This document shows, piece by piece, positions 31,855-43,622 of a stretch of 64,000 bases of DNA (the first letter of the stretch is position 1; each line of letters starts with the position of its first letter). The translations under genes were made by a program, and so were the position numbers. Under the pieces are notes generated by a model. The model did not search any database and was not told the origin of the DNA. It was given only the letters and a program-made list of their open reading frames with translations. This DNA is from Euborellia annulipes (lineage: Eukaryota > Arthropoda > Insecta > Dermaptera > Anisolabididae): positions 165,306 through 229,305 of the forward strand of contig JAKCPI010004951.1 of NCBI GenBank assembly GCA_023213315.1, read 5' to 3'.

Positions 31855-31930
31855 TATTGTTGCCCTTGGTGTAGTGATCTTTTATAGCAAGTGTCGTGGG
31901 TTCGCATCCCGTCTCATGCGACAATTTATT
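31855..31930 (+). mobile_element. tRNA-like SINE head
   Basis: GCCCTTGGTGTAGTGATC (A-box-like) and GTGGGTTCGCATCCCGTC (B-box-like) spaced as in tRNA-derived SINEs, followed by an AT-rich body. No S1 body follows, so it is a different or truncated member. Not a functional tRNA by eye: the arms do not close. Confidence 0.5.
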
Positions 31931-31984
31931 TCAATTTAATTGACTACCATTGAATTGAAATAACTAGAGATTATTATGCTCTCG

Positions 31985-32155
31985 GGCTTGGTGTAGTTGG
32001 TAGTGCGTCTGCCTTGTATACCAAGGGTCGCGGGTTCAGACCCTAAATATTGGTTACCGTCAAAAATTTTTATATGGCCTGAATTGCCGAAAAGACGGTG
32101 TGAATGTGTCTGTGAGGGTGAGTGTGAATGAGAAAAAAGTGTGAGTGTTAAAAAA
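31985..32155 (+). mobile_element. SINE S1, plus copy, internally deleted
   Basis: GGCTTGGTGTAGTTGGTAG and GGGTCGCGGGTTCAGACCC head, then direct joining to the tail (TATGGCCTGAATTGCCGAAAAG, GTGTGAATGTG). The central palindrome is missing. Confidence 0.8.
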
Positions 32156-32156
32156 C

Positions 32157-32375
32157 ACACTTTTCTCATTCACACTCACACTCCCACCCATATCCACACA
32201 GTCTTTTCGGCAATTCAGGCCATATAAGACTTTAACGATAGACGTAATTTATTAATATATATATATTTTTGGGGTCAGGCATTCTTATTTAAGCCATTTG
32301 GTATCTAAATAACTTAAATAAAATCATCGGACTGCCTGGGATTCGAACTCGCGACCCTTGTTATAGAAGGCCATA
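32157..32375 (-). mobile_element. SINE S1, minus copy (tail-to-tail with the previous)
   Basis: Tail CACACTTTTCTCATTCACAC, GTCTTTTCGGCAATTCAGGC, body AAGCCATTTGGTATC, and head complement GGGATTCGAACTCGCGACCC. The two copies meet at their A/T tails to form an inverted pair. Confidence 0.8.
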
Positions 32376-32394
32376 ATGATAATTGAAAAGCAAA

Positions 32395-32505
32395 GGGGAT
32401 CCCACGTAGTCTGATGAATGTTTATTTAAATCATTTGGATACCAAAAAGCGGGCCTATAAATAAACGCACCTGGATAATTTGTATCGAAATATATATGCT
32501 TATTT
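32395..32505 (+). mobile_element. SINE S1-related body fragment
   Basis: AGTCTGATGAATG, TTTATTTAAATCATTTGGATACC and CCTGGATAATTTGTATCG match the 16.3-kb variant; no head. Confidence 0.5.
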
Positions 32506-33724
32506 AAAGTTCGTTTCTATTTTATCTATTGTTTTATTATAATAAATCTATAGCTATATATGATGCTCTAAGGTCTACCCGTCTGTTTGTAAAGTCTTTA
32601 ACTACCTTCCAGTTGGAATTTTTAACGGAATTTAATTTGTTTAAAGAGGGTCTTTTAAAAATTACAGTAAAATTATTTTCGTCCCAAAATTTCTATAGTT
32701 CTATAATTTCTGAATTATTAATTATTGAAGTTCCGATTTTCCCCGTAGAAAATTTGTGTGAGGGAATTCAGGACTATGATTTAGGGCCTTTTGATTCAAA
32801 TGATTAAATCAAATTTAAAGAAGACCTATAGATTACCGGAAAGAAAAAATTAAGGAGAGGAAGGAAAAATCGTATTTATTTTAAATCATATCTTTATTAC
32901 TTTCTCTTCCCCTATATTTTTTTTACCATTGAATTTGTTTTTGCAATTTTTCCAAATCGAAGGGCGTGTGTTGTTTAAAAATCTAAATATGCCTTGGTTT
33001 CTATTCTATGTTTATATTTTCAGACCTAATTTCCATTTAGGATTTTGTTTAATTAAATAATTAATAAAAAAATAATAAATTATGACCTTGATCTCAAGAT
33101 CAAAATTATAACAATAACTCCTTGATAATGAAATGAAATTTTTGTTTATAAATAGAAAACAAAAAGTTCATTTAATAAATATTTTCCAGCAATTAAATAC
33201 TTTAATCATCTACGTTATTAACTTGCATTCCATTCTTAACTTGATATGATAATTATACATTGAGTCTCATAAAATTGTTTTCTATTATCTATTTACACCT
33301 CTCTCTAACATATAATTGTTTTATTTGCAAATTTCTCCTTCTCGTTTCATTTTCTCCTAATTTTTTTATTATTATTTTCTTTTCTTATATAATAAAAATC
33401 ATCATCATCATTATAATACTCGTATATACATCAATTTCATCTTTTTTTTTTGCACTTGAAATGTGATTCTTCCCTAAATAATTATAATTTTTACTTAAAA
33501 AAAGTTTTGCTTCATAAATTTTGTAGGCTATTACAAAAATACAAATATTCTATATTCAAAAATAAAACAGGAATTTAACAACACCTGTTTAAGTTTCCTT
33601 GGGATAATATTTTATTTATCTTATGACCTTTGTCTAAAGGGGTAAATAAATATTAAAAAAATTATATAAATAGTTTTTGATACAAATATAAATAAAACAA
33701 TTTATTCTTTAATAGTGTAAGGTG
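32506..33724. other. No supportable gene
   Basis: A 92-codon frame at 32,529-32,807 (+) has ordinary amino-acid composition but no recognisable domain, no splice context and no neighbours; I do not call it. The rest is AT-rich. Confidence 0.3.
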
Positions 33725-33850
33725 TTAACTGTGGCTTCTTAGCGTGCTGGCCTTCTATACCAAGGGTCGCGGGTTCGGACCCCAGGCAGCCAGAAGATTT
33801 TATTTAAGCCATTTGGATACCAAAAAGCTTAAATAAAAATCCCGGGCCCC
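33725..33850 (+). mobile_element. SINE S1, head and body
   Basis: GTCGCGGGTTCGGACCCCAGG, TTTATTTAAGCCATTTGGAT and AAAGCTTAAATAAAAATCCC match S1; tail absent. Confidence 0.75.
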
Positions 33851-35255
33851 CAAAGAAATTTTCTTCTTCCAAAAAAAAACCTTTTTACAAATTTTTACAC
33901 AAATTTTTAAAAAGTTTAATATTTATTTAAATAAAAGTTTTTATAAAATTGTTCCCCTCGCCTTGAGTGAAGTAAAATTGTAAAAAACAGACTCCAAGAC
34001 TGTTTCCTGACCCGTGCCTCCTCAGGAAAAAAATTTAAAGAAAATTTTTTTAATTATAATTGTTAGATTTGAGCTTAAAGGTCCGGGCCTCAGGAAAAAA
34101 AATTTCAAGTAAATTACTTTTTTTAATTGAAATTTTAACCATGAAAATTATTTGTTATTAGAATTTTAAGGTTGGAGCGCAAAGAGCACGAGCCCCCTCG
34201 GAGTGCTCGGGCCCCCATGATATAGCCCCCTCTCTGTCTGCGGCCCTGTATATATTCTATTCATAATTCAAGCCAAAAATTGATTTTTTTATTCATAGCT
34301 TAGTACTTCCCAATATACATGTAGTTAAATGCTGAATATTTAATTTAATTTTTAATTTAAATTGATATTTTAATTAATCTTTTTTTAAATTGTCTAAATA
34401 TGATTTTCATTGCTTCTGTTTCATCCTGGATGTTCACAGTGGAAGAGGAATGTTGGCACCATCATCGGCATTTGTATTGAGACAAACGCCCAGGATTTAG
34501 GCAACCCAAATGGCTCAGTGCTGTATTGGGCAGACAATTGACAAAAGAGAATGCGAACTTTTTTCACAAAATTCCATAATTATTTTATATATATATCAAA
34601 ATAAAAATATCTCTTATAAAGATAAAATAACTTAATTTCGTTTTCGAATGGAATTTGCAGTCTTGCTCAATGACATTTGGGTTGCCTAAATTCTGTGCGT
34701 TAGTCTCAATACATATGTCTATTCAGTACCTACGACTATGTTGAGAACAAAACCAATTATTATTATTATAGTCACAAATAATTAAATTTTTATGTATTGA
34801 ATTTTTATGGGACAATTTGAATTTCAACATCCCCTTTGGTTCAAAAGCACGTGCTTCTCGACGCTCCTCTGTTGTTACGCCACTATCCCAAACTTTCCCT
34901 TTGATTTTTTTTTTTACAAAACATGTAAAATATTTATTTTTTCTGTGAATAAATAAATACCACATATCACTCCCTCCCCTTTTTCGGCAAGTTAATATCA
35001 AATCAGCTAATTCACAAGCTTTAGTGACGAGAATTGTTTTTTAAGGATAATTATTTAAAAATACCTGAATGAATTGTTTTATTTATTTTTATGGTATTGT
35101 AAATAATAAGTTTTTTACTCGGTCACCTATCCAACTTTTTATTCTATTCAGAGAGGGGGAAATAAAAAGAACGATATAGTGTTTGACCGCTAGATGGACT
35201 CATGCGGCCATAAAATTGTTCAATTAAAGAATCAAAAAGAGAAAAGGAGAGAGAG
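33851..35255. other. No gene; hAT-like end and a small inverted repeat
   Basis: 34,175-34,249 ends GGGCCCCCATGATATAGCCCC...GCGGCCCTG, resembling a hAT terminus (complement CAGGGCCGC) with no partner found. 34,466-34,712 is an inverted repeat (GGCAACCCAAATG / CATTTGGGTTGCC; GTATTGAGAC / GTCTCAATAC) about 250 bp long, MITE-like. The rest is AT-rich. Confidence 0.45.
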
Positions 35256-35448
35256 AGAGAGATAGAAGGAGACGAGAGAGCGAAAGAGAGAGAGAGAGAG
35301 AGAGGGCCCGAGTGACGTGAGTCAGCCAGTCGCCTCTCGGACTCCGAGTCGGCCAGTCGGATTCAGTGCACAGCCTCACCTTCAGTGATTTTGTTTATTT
35401 TGTGTTACCTTTCTAGTGTTTATTTATTTATTTAATTTTGTTACAAAG
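35256..35448 (+). promoter_or_regulatory. Possible promoter and non-coding first exon
   Basis: A (GA)n tract (35,256-35,304) is followed by GTGACGTGAGTCAGCC (CRE- and AP-1-like), a locally GC-rich stretch, an arthropod-type initiator TCAGTG (A at 35,365) and a donor-like AAAG|GTGAAT at 35,448/35,449. No TATA box, no downstream coding exon and no matching acceptor were found. This is inference from composition and motifs only. Confidence 0.25.
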
Positions 35449-36477
35449 GTGAATATTATTTTAGATTTTTAAATTGTTAAATACATTCTCTCTCTCTTTG
35501 TTATATTTATTTATTTAATTCGAATGACGTATGACTCCCAAAATCTTCCTAACAATAGGCGTTATTAAAATCGATGTTGACAGCTCTACAAATTTGTTAT
35601 TATTTTAAATATTATATGTTTTAATTAGCTTTTTTTTTTAAATAAAAGAACATTATTTTTAAAAGCTAAAAAATTAGATTTCATGAATTTTAACAATTAC
35701 CTCTATCACCAGACTAGACGTTAGCTTCCCCCTCTCTGAATATGTGATCAAAATATCATCATTCATAAATTTACAATGTTAATTAAAATTATTAAAATCT
35801 CCAGAATTTACCGAATTTCGAGCCGCTACATCGTATTTGACAAACTCGTGCATGCGCTAGAGATTTTTTTAACATAATTGAGTCCGAATTTCGTGTCCAA
35901 TTTGATAGCCAGAAAATTGTTTCAGGATGGTGGGAGGTTCGGTGGTCTGAGAGATAATCCCCCCTCCCAAATGAATAAATTTTAAAGAATATAAAATATT
36001 TTTTATAATTTCTATCAGTATTTAAAATTTTTAATACTCTTGTTTCTCTCTAAATATTTCTCTTTATTTATAAATTTTCGTGATTTCAGGGGTTTGGAAT
36101 CCATTATATAAATTTAGTATTGGTAGATTTTTGGAAAAGTTAGTTAGCCCCTGTCCATAATATTTTTATTTGGAAGGGGAGAAGGATAAATAGTTTGTTT
36201 TTTATATGAAGCGAAGAATTTTTTTTTTTGACATTTGGTTTCAATGAGATATTAAACAATTTTCCTCATAATAACCATTATATTTCTAAATTTTTTTCTT
36301 TTTATATCATTTTTTTTGCCATTTTTGTTGTATATAATTTAAAATCATCAAATAAAAGTCAATAGATTTTGAAAATGTTAGAAGTGTATATTAAGAATTT
36401 TTCAAAAAAAAAAAATTCATTGGCATATTTTTGCAAAAGTTAATAACTAAACTCCCCTTTTTTTTGTTGAATTAAAT
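35449..36477. other. No gene seen
   Basis: AT-rich spacer. Confidence 0.3.
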
Positions 36478-36700
36478 CAGTGGTTCCCAACCTGGGGCGA
36501 TCACCTCCAAGTGGGCGATTTTGGTTATTAGGGGAGCGATTGGGGGGTGGGGCGATGAGTATTCAAAAGGTGAAAAACTATTAGACTTTACTATTCTATT
36601 TCATAGAACAAAAATTAAAGATTTCATAGAATAAAAATTAAAGAGAAAAATTTCTTATTTACTAGAAGGTCAGGATAGAAGAGGACAAAATATTGTCATA
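36478..36700 (+). mobile_element. hAT-like left end fragment
   Basis: CAGTGGTTCCCAACCTGGGG is a classic hAT-superfamily terminal sequence. It is followed by a G-rich subterminal region and then AT-rich sequence. No right terminus or transposase was found before the next family A copy. Confidence 0.5.
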
Positions 36701-36796
36701 AAAATAAAATAGTCTGAAGATAATTCCAATTTAGAATTGAAACGTCACTTTTGTTTTCATTAAATAAAGATCGACTGAAAAAAAAGATCCATTTTT

Positions 36797-37460
36797 ACTT
36801 TCTCTTACCTCTATATATATGTTAATATATATAGAGAGAGAAAGTATTGGTTTCATGTCAAAAATTCGATGTCGAGATTTTGATGGATCTTCACGTTTTG
36901 AGGTCCCCTGAATCCAAAAAAGTGGTTTTCGCGACATGGTCTGTCTGTCTGTGTGTCTGTGTGTCTGTCTGTGAACAAAATATCTCAAGAACGAAAAGAG
37001 CTACGAAGTTGAAATTTTATATTTAAGTTAGGCACCCCCCTGGGACGTGACACGAAGCTTTTCAACAAAATTGGCCAAAAAGTACTAGTACTTTACTGAT
37101 GCAATTTTTCAGTTTTTTTCGATTTTCTCTAAATTTGCTCCAACGATTTTTTTTAAAATTCAAAAATCAATTATTTTTTAGATTCCTTATAAAATGTATA
37201 TTCTCATTTTGTCATTGAAATCTTCTGAAGACCACTTTACTCTTGTGCTTCATAGGAAAGATAGGAGAAATGGTCCCCATGGTAACAAAATATAAATATT
37301 TTCCCATACTTATAAATTTTACATCTTAAAATCCAATGGACCCTACTGTCGGAAACTAAATACATGTCGACACAAAAAATCTGGTGTGACAAGCACAGAA
37401 CACAACTTTCGATTACCGAAGGTAAGAGAAAGTTGTGTGCTGTGCGCCAGTCACACCAGA
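36797..37460 (-). mobile_element. Family A copy 8 (complete, reference-like)
   Basis: T5 | ACTTTCTCTTACC...CACACCAGA | T5. The hairpin end pairs GTGTGACAAGCACAGAACAC with its complement, and its apex contains ACCGAAGGTAAGAGAAAG. The interior is intact, with GTCTGTCTGTGTGTCTGTG simple repeat and AGTACTAGTACTTTACTGAT. The 85-codon minus frame is the repeat read in reverse. Confidence 0.9.
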
Positions 37461-38900
37461 TTTTTGTTATTACAACGCTTTTTTTCTACATAAAAATAAA
37501 ATTATTATTAGATTTTTAAAAGGTTTGAATAGAGATAAATAATAAAAATCTTAGCTTACCACTCCTCAGGAGTATTTTTTTTAAATAAATTTTTGCCATT
37601 AATTGTGGTTTATTTTAGTTATTAGGCCTAATTAATAATACAATTTAACTAAAAAAAATTTCATCCTTTAAACCACTATTTCTGCAGCTGTATTCACTTT
37701 GAAAAGAAAACGGTATCTGAGGAACTTGATTCATTTTTAACTTTGAAATAAAGTACTTTTTTGTTAAAATTTTTAAATCATGATTTGTACGTAAATGCAG
37801 ATGCAAATCACAGAATACATTTTTTCAACTTTCTTAATAGAAAACAATGAATAGTAATTATACATTTAAAATTTTCTATCTGGTCAATATGTCAAAGGTG
37901 CTTTTTTGATATGCTTTCTTCTCTTATCGAATCGAGATGCCTTTCTTATAAATAAACTTTTAAAAATCAATCGATATAAATTACAAATGGGCATTTTTAT
38001 TAGCTTACTGTTGATCTATTTTAAGTCAAAAACATTCAGTTCAGCCACCTAAGAAACATCAATTCGCTATTTACTGATTATAATTAAATCGGCGATAGGG
38101 TTTTATTTTATTGACTATAAAAGATCCTAATTTTAACGAGGGTTGTTCTCTATAATAGCGAATTTTCGTATTCAGCGAAATTCCCAAGAAAATAAAATAA
38201 TTACGCTATGTCAGCGACGTTTCGTACTCTTGTCACACAATTTTTCAAAAATTAGAACTTGCATTGAGAATGGACAGGCGTTGTAACAATAATAATAATA
38301 ATAAATTAAGTAATCTAAAAAAGTCGTTTCTATTTCACTTTTTCTTACAACTTTTCAAAATTTCTTTTCCACAAACGAAAAATTAAAAACAACAAAAATG
38401 AAAAAAAAAAAAAAAATTAAATGAAGAAACTAAGTTTTATGAGTTTTGTTTAACTTGAAACAAATTATATTGTATTATTATTGTTAAATTACTTTGGAAA
38501 TAAATAAAAAAAAAAATTTTTTTATTAATCAAAGTAAAAAGTTTTTTCATATTCGCTTAACAAAAATTAATTAAATATATTTTTAATTAGATGTTTTTTT
38601 TTTTTATTATTATTATTTCGTTGAAAAATAAAACTCTTGATTGAAATCATGAATTAAATATTTCGGAAAAAATTTATTTAAAAAAATGTTGACTCTGTTA
38701 CTAAATTCAATCGATATATCTATTTAATTGGAAATTTGTTATACTCTTACAACAATGCCTAATGAGAATCAATAGTCATCTAATTGGGAGCAAATATTTA
38801 CTCTCTAATTAAAATAAATATTTTTTAACTAATTTGGAAGATAATTAAATACAACTAGATTTTAGGAGTTTATATAACCGAAATATGAAGGTACATTTTT
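37461..38900. other. No gene seen; (AAT)n
   Basis: Very AT-rich, with A- and T-runs and a short AAT tract near 38,288-38,303. Confidence 0.3.
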
Positions 38901-39643
38901 ACTTTCTCTTACCAATATATATGTAATATATAGGTCGAGATATGCCGAGATTTGATGGAAATACATGTTTTGAGGTCTCTCCTCCATATAATACTATGCC
39001 ACAACATAGACTACCTCCCCTCTTTGTTTTTTTAAACACCCAGGCAGTCAGATGATTTTATTTAAGGCATTTGGATATCAAATGACTTCAATAGAAATAC
39101 CTGAACCCAAATAGATATATTATTAATATAACGGTTATCGTCAAAGTCTCAAATGGCCTAAGTTGCCCAAAAGACTGAAAGAGTGTGAATGTGAGTGTGA
39201 ATGAGTGTGAATGAGAAAAAAAGTGTGAATGTTTAAAAAAAAAAAAAAAAAAATTTTTAATATTTTCCTATTTCTTCTATACAAATCAAATTGGGCCCCT
39301 CGAGTACTAGTACTTTACTGATGTACTTTTTAGGTTTTTCCAATTTTATCAAAATCAAAAAAAAAAAAAAAAAAAAAACGACCGAGCTCCGGGTCGGTCA
39401 ACCCGAAAACTAATTTTTGAAACTGGCAGTAAATAAATAAAAAAAAAAATGAATCTATTATAAATGCACTGTAAATCTAATCTAAAAAAAAAAAAAAATC
39501 TATAAATGCACTGTAAATCCAATCTAATATAAAGCACTGAAAATACACTTGCCTGAACTAAAAGTACATATCGTTATGAAAAAAAATCTTTCAAATTCGA
39601 AGGTACAAAAAAAGTTCTTGGCTGTGCGACTAGTCACACCAGA
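38901..39643 (-). mobile_element. Family A copy 9, scrambled and invaded by S1
   Basis: Three family A pieces in order: end 1 (38,901-38,985), ACTAGTACTTTACTGATGTAC block (39,302-39,356) and hairpin outer strand (about 39,604-39,643). They are separated by an S1 SINE and by A-run-rich sequence with ATAAATGCACTGTAAATC twice. It appears to be an old copy broken by later insertions. Confidence 0.65.
39040..39255 (+). mobile_element. SINE S1, head-truncated
   Basis: CACCCAGGCAGTCAGATGAT, TTTATTTAAGGCATTTGGAT, TAACGGTTATCGTC, then GTGTGAATGTGAGTGTGAATG and an A-run. The tRNA-like head is missing. Confidence 0.75.
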
Positions 39644-39845
39644 TTTTTATATTTAATAAAAAGGGAATAAGGCCTTAAGATAAAGGAGAAGTAAAGAGGG
39701 GTTATTAAGAATATATTTGAAATCTTCATTAATTAATCTTGAAATAAGAACGATAATTATAAAAATGCCCCTTTTCTAAAAATAAAGAGAGATTATAGAA
39801 TATTTGACTTTGAGGATGTACAAGATTATATAACTTTCTTAATGT

Positions 39846-41031
39846 ATTTGGAAGTTTACTTGTAATAGTATTCAGATGGATTTGAATTAATTATAATAAA
39901 AAAATTTTTTTACATATAAATTTTTTTATTTTTCAGGAAGTATAGCACTGGCAACTGGTTTTGCGCACATTTCTCAGTTTCGGTCACCATATGTGACCAT
40001 CATCAGGCCTAAAAAATTAAGATACATTATACAAAACTTAAGGCTTAAAACAAAATCTATCTGATCTTATATTATAATTTTACATTTTGTTACGTTGATT
40101 CTTTAACATTAAATTATTTAGAATACCTTTTTCAAAAAAAAAACAAAATTTTATCTTTCTTTTTCTTATCTTTACTCTCTTTTCATACACATACCTCTTT
40201 TTTTTTCCCCCCTTCCCCTATGTATGCTCATATGCCCTTATTTTAAAGATGGTGACACTGACTTATCTCAAAACTATATGTGATCTATTTTATTTTTAGC
40301 TCAGATTTTAATTCTTCCGAAGCGCCGTGTTTATCTATTGAGAATTTTGTCAATTAGTAAATATAAAATGTATATTAAATTTTTTGAGACTCAAATTCAT
40401 TTCTAGAATTCTAATAGACTATTATCTAATTTACATGTTTAGTTTTTTAATTAAAAATTATTAGTTTTACATTATAATCATATAATTTGATCTAAAAAAA
40501 TTATGTACATTTTAGATTTACTAATTGATAAAAAATTCTAATAGATAAACAACGGCGCTTCGAAGAAATTAAAATCTGAGCTAAAAATAAAATAGATCAC
40601 ATATAGTTTTGAGATAAGTCAGTGTCACCATCTTTAAAATAAGGGCATATGAGCATACATAGGGGAAGGGAGAAAAAAAAAAGGTATGTGTATGAAAAGA
40701 GACAAAGATAAGAAAAAGAAAGATAAAATTTTGGTTTTTTTTTGAAAAAAGTATTCTAAATAATTTAATGTTAAAGAATCAACGTAACAAAATGTAAAAT
40801 TATAATATAAGATCAGATAGATTTTGTTTTAAGCCTTAAGTTTGGTAAGGGATGGTATCTTAATTTTTTAGGCCTGATGATGGTCACATATGGTGACCGA
40901 AACTGAGAAATGTGCGCAAACCAGTTGCCGGTGCTATAATTCTCTGAAAAATAAAAATTTATATGTAAAAAAATTTTTTGTCATAATTAATTCAAATCCA
41001 TCTGAATACTATTACAAGTAAACTTCCAAAT
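39846..41031. repeat. 1.19-kb palindrome with TGATGATGG...GACCGAAAC ends
   Basis: Arms of about 550 bp (39,846-40,396 and about 40,486-41,031) are highly similar in inverted orientation, with an unpaired centre of about 90 nt. In each arm, going outward, the sequence reaches GGCCTGATGATGGTCAC, ATATG, GTGACCGAAACTGAG, then an AAATAAAAATTTATATG tract. This resembles the small hammerhead-like foldbacks but has CTGAG after GAAA instead of CGTC. No coding sequence or target duplication was identified. Confidence 0.75.
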
Positions 41032-42505
41032 GTATGAATGTACGTATGTACGTATATGTTCTATAGAATTCCACAATTTTCACTGAATCTATTTGAAATT
41101 AAGTACACATAGTACATGGACCGGGGCGTAACGTAAAGTAGTAATAATTTGAATCTCTTAAATATTTTGGAAAATTAGTGGGATCCCCCTAAAATTTACC
41201 TTTCACTCGATTTTAATTAAATTTAAAATGACGCTTCTCTTGGGTGTAAATCATTGAAAAATGGTATTCAAGACCTCAGAAAGTTCTATCGGCCCTACCC
41301 CTCCTACCTCCCCCTCTTATTCTCCCTTCTTATTTTCCACTCGATTTTCTTATTTCATAGTTCAAAATTAATTAAAATACATTCATCTGGACAACCCTTA
41401 GTTATATCCCGAGACGCCGCCCGCCAGCAACCCTACCACCGCTAGTTTAATATAAAACAAAGCAAATAACCACTTTGCTCACACGTACAATAAAATTTTA
41501 CTTTATTATTATTATGTAAATGATTTCATCAGTGCTATCAATCCTATTTCTTTTGAATGAATATCAAATTTTCCTATTTTGAATATGAATTTTGTTTTAT
41601 TGAATTTTCTTTAAAGAACTTATATAACATAAACAAGAAGGCTAATATCTTTGAATAAATCAACTCGTTTGTTCCAATTATGTAAACCCGAACTAGTTAT
41701 TTGCTTTTGTGTTTACAAGTTGATTGACGTCAACCTGGAATAAACTAAACATACGTATAGAATACACATTTCAAAGTACAAAAGTTTTCCGAGAATTTTC
41801 GACTTTGCCAACTCTCAATTCGATATTTAATGCGAATCTAAAATTTATTCATTTCATCTTTTCTTTTAATTTTCATTTTATCTCATAGAGGATGCCAGAG
41901 ACAGACAAGACGATTTTATTCCTTTAATAATTTAGTTAGAGATTCCTTGATGTTATTAAAATATTTTATTACATAATGTCCAAATGAATTTTTTATCTAT
42001 GCCATATAAAAAGCAGAAAAGATTTTCTGGGCAGCTCAGAGTTTTTTCAATAGAAAGGAATGGCAAAAAAGAGATCGACTCTAAAAAATTGTTTTAGTCC
42101 TTAACCATATCAATTATTACCTATTCTTTTTATAATGGCTTCCAAATTATTTAAAACAATATCGACGGCGTTTAAATGGCCGGAAAAAATTCAGAAAATA
42201 TCTATTCGTTCTCCTCTCGATTCTATTGATTAAATCATTAACAATATTAATTTACGGTGCATTATCTATCTATTGTAAACATTTTAAGAAATCGTTAAGG
42301 AAAAATAAATCTGATCTGACCTAATTCTTTTCTATTTTAAGGAGACTGTAAAAATTTATCATGTCATAAAAAAGATTTCGAATTATAAAAATCGCTGAAC
42401 TCGAATCTTATAAAAGTCAATGAACTAGCAAAGATTAAATTAATTATAAGAATAATCTAGTTACGATTCAAATTCAAGAAAAAAAAGGAAAAATTATATA
42501 AAAAA
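41032..42505. other. No gene seen
   Basis: AT-rich. The 63-codon frame at 41,254-41,445 has no recognisable domain. Confidence 0.3.
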
Positions 42506-43183
42506 TCTGGTGTGACTGGCGCACAGCACACAACTTTCTCTTACCTTCGGTAATCGAAAGTTGTCTCCTGTGCTTGTCACACCAGATTTTTTGTGTCGAC
42601 ATGTATTTAGTTTCCGACAGTACGGTACATATGAATTCAGATGTAAAATTTATAAGTATGGGAAAATATTTATATTTTGTTACCATGGCAACCATTTCTC
42701 CTATCTTTTCTATGGAGTACAAGAGTAAAGTGGTCTTCAGAAGATTTCAATCACAAAATGAGAATATACATTTTAAAGAGCAACTAAAAAATAGTTAATA
42801 TATGAATTTAAAAAAAAATCGTTGGAGCAAATTTTGAGAAAATCGAAAAAAACTGAAAAAGTGCATCAGTAAAGTACTAGTACTCTTTGGTCGATTTTGT
42901 TCAAAAGCTTCGTATCACGTCCCATGGGGGTGCCTAACTTAAATATAAAATTTCAACCTCCTAGCTCTTTTCGTTCTTGAGATATTTTGTTCACAGACAC
43001 ACAGACAGACAGACACACAGACAGACACACAGACAGACAGACCATGTCGCGAAAACCACTTTTTTGGATTCAGGGGACCTCAAAACGTGAAGATCCATCA
43101 AAATCTCGACATCGAATTTTTGACATGAATCCAATACTTTCTCTCTATATATATATTACATATATACATAGGTAAGAGAAAGT
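42506..43183 (+). mobile_element. Family A copy 10 (complete)
   Basis: A-run | TCTGGTGTGAC...GGTAAGAGAAAGT | A5. Standard interior. It is head-to-head with copy 11 across 440 bp. Short frames on both strands are repeat-derived. Confidence 0.9.
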
Positions 43184-43269
43184 AAAAATTAGACATTTTG
43201 AAAATAGACTTGGAAATTGATTTTAATTTGTTTGTAAATATTCTCAAATTTTTGAATATGTCTTATTTT

Positions 43270-43617
43270 TATAATATCACTGTGCGGCAAAATGAGACTT
43301 TTTTTTTTTCGGCCCCGAAATAATTTCTTCAGATTCTTAAGTAAAATGACATCCTGAATCCGTTTTCCCCCACCACGTACAGTTTTCGGGGGGGGGGAGC
43401 CCCTACTTATTCCCACCCCTTTTTGTTAATTATAGGGTCTAGAATCAAATTTGGAGGGATGAAAAGGAATATTTTAGCTTTAACACTTCTTCAGAAGTTC
43501 TAGAGAAGTGAAAAGTTAAAAAACATTTACATTTGGATCCAAGGGGAAGATTTTGTCGTTTAAAATGCAAAAAAATCATTAAAAATGATCGATTTTTTTC
43601 TAATTTTTTCCCCACAA
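43270..43617 (+). repeat. Family B repeat, copy 2, left part
   Basis: Matches 4,468-4,805 (CAGATTCTTAAGTAAAATGA, TTTTCCCCCACCAC, GGAGGGATGAAAAGGAATAT, TTTGGATCCAAGG). It stops at CACAATTTTT, where family A copy 11 starts. The right part continues at 44,287. Confidence 0.75.
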
Positions 43618-43622
43618 TTTTT

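Noticed and set aside
32529..32807. 92-codon frame with fairly normal amino-acid mix
   Set aside because: No recognisable domain, no splice or promoter context and no second copy; kept only as a note.
40870..40920. Active hammerhead ribozyme at the 40-kb palindrome
   Set aside because: CTGATGA, helix II and GAAA are present, but CTGAG follows instead of a UH cleavage site and no stem I closes across it.
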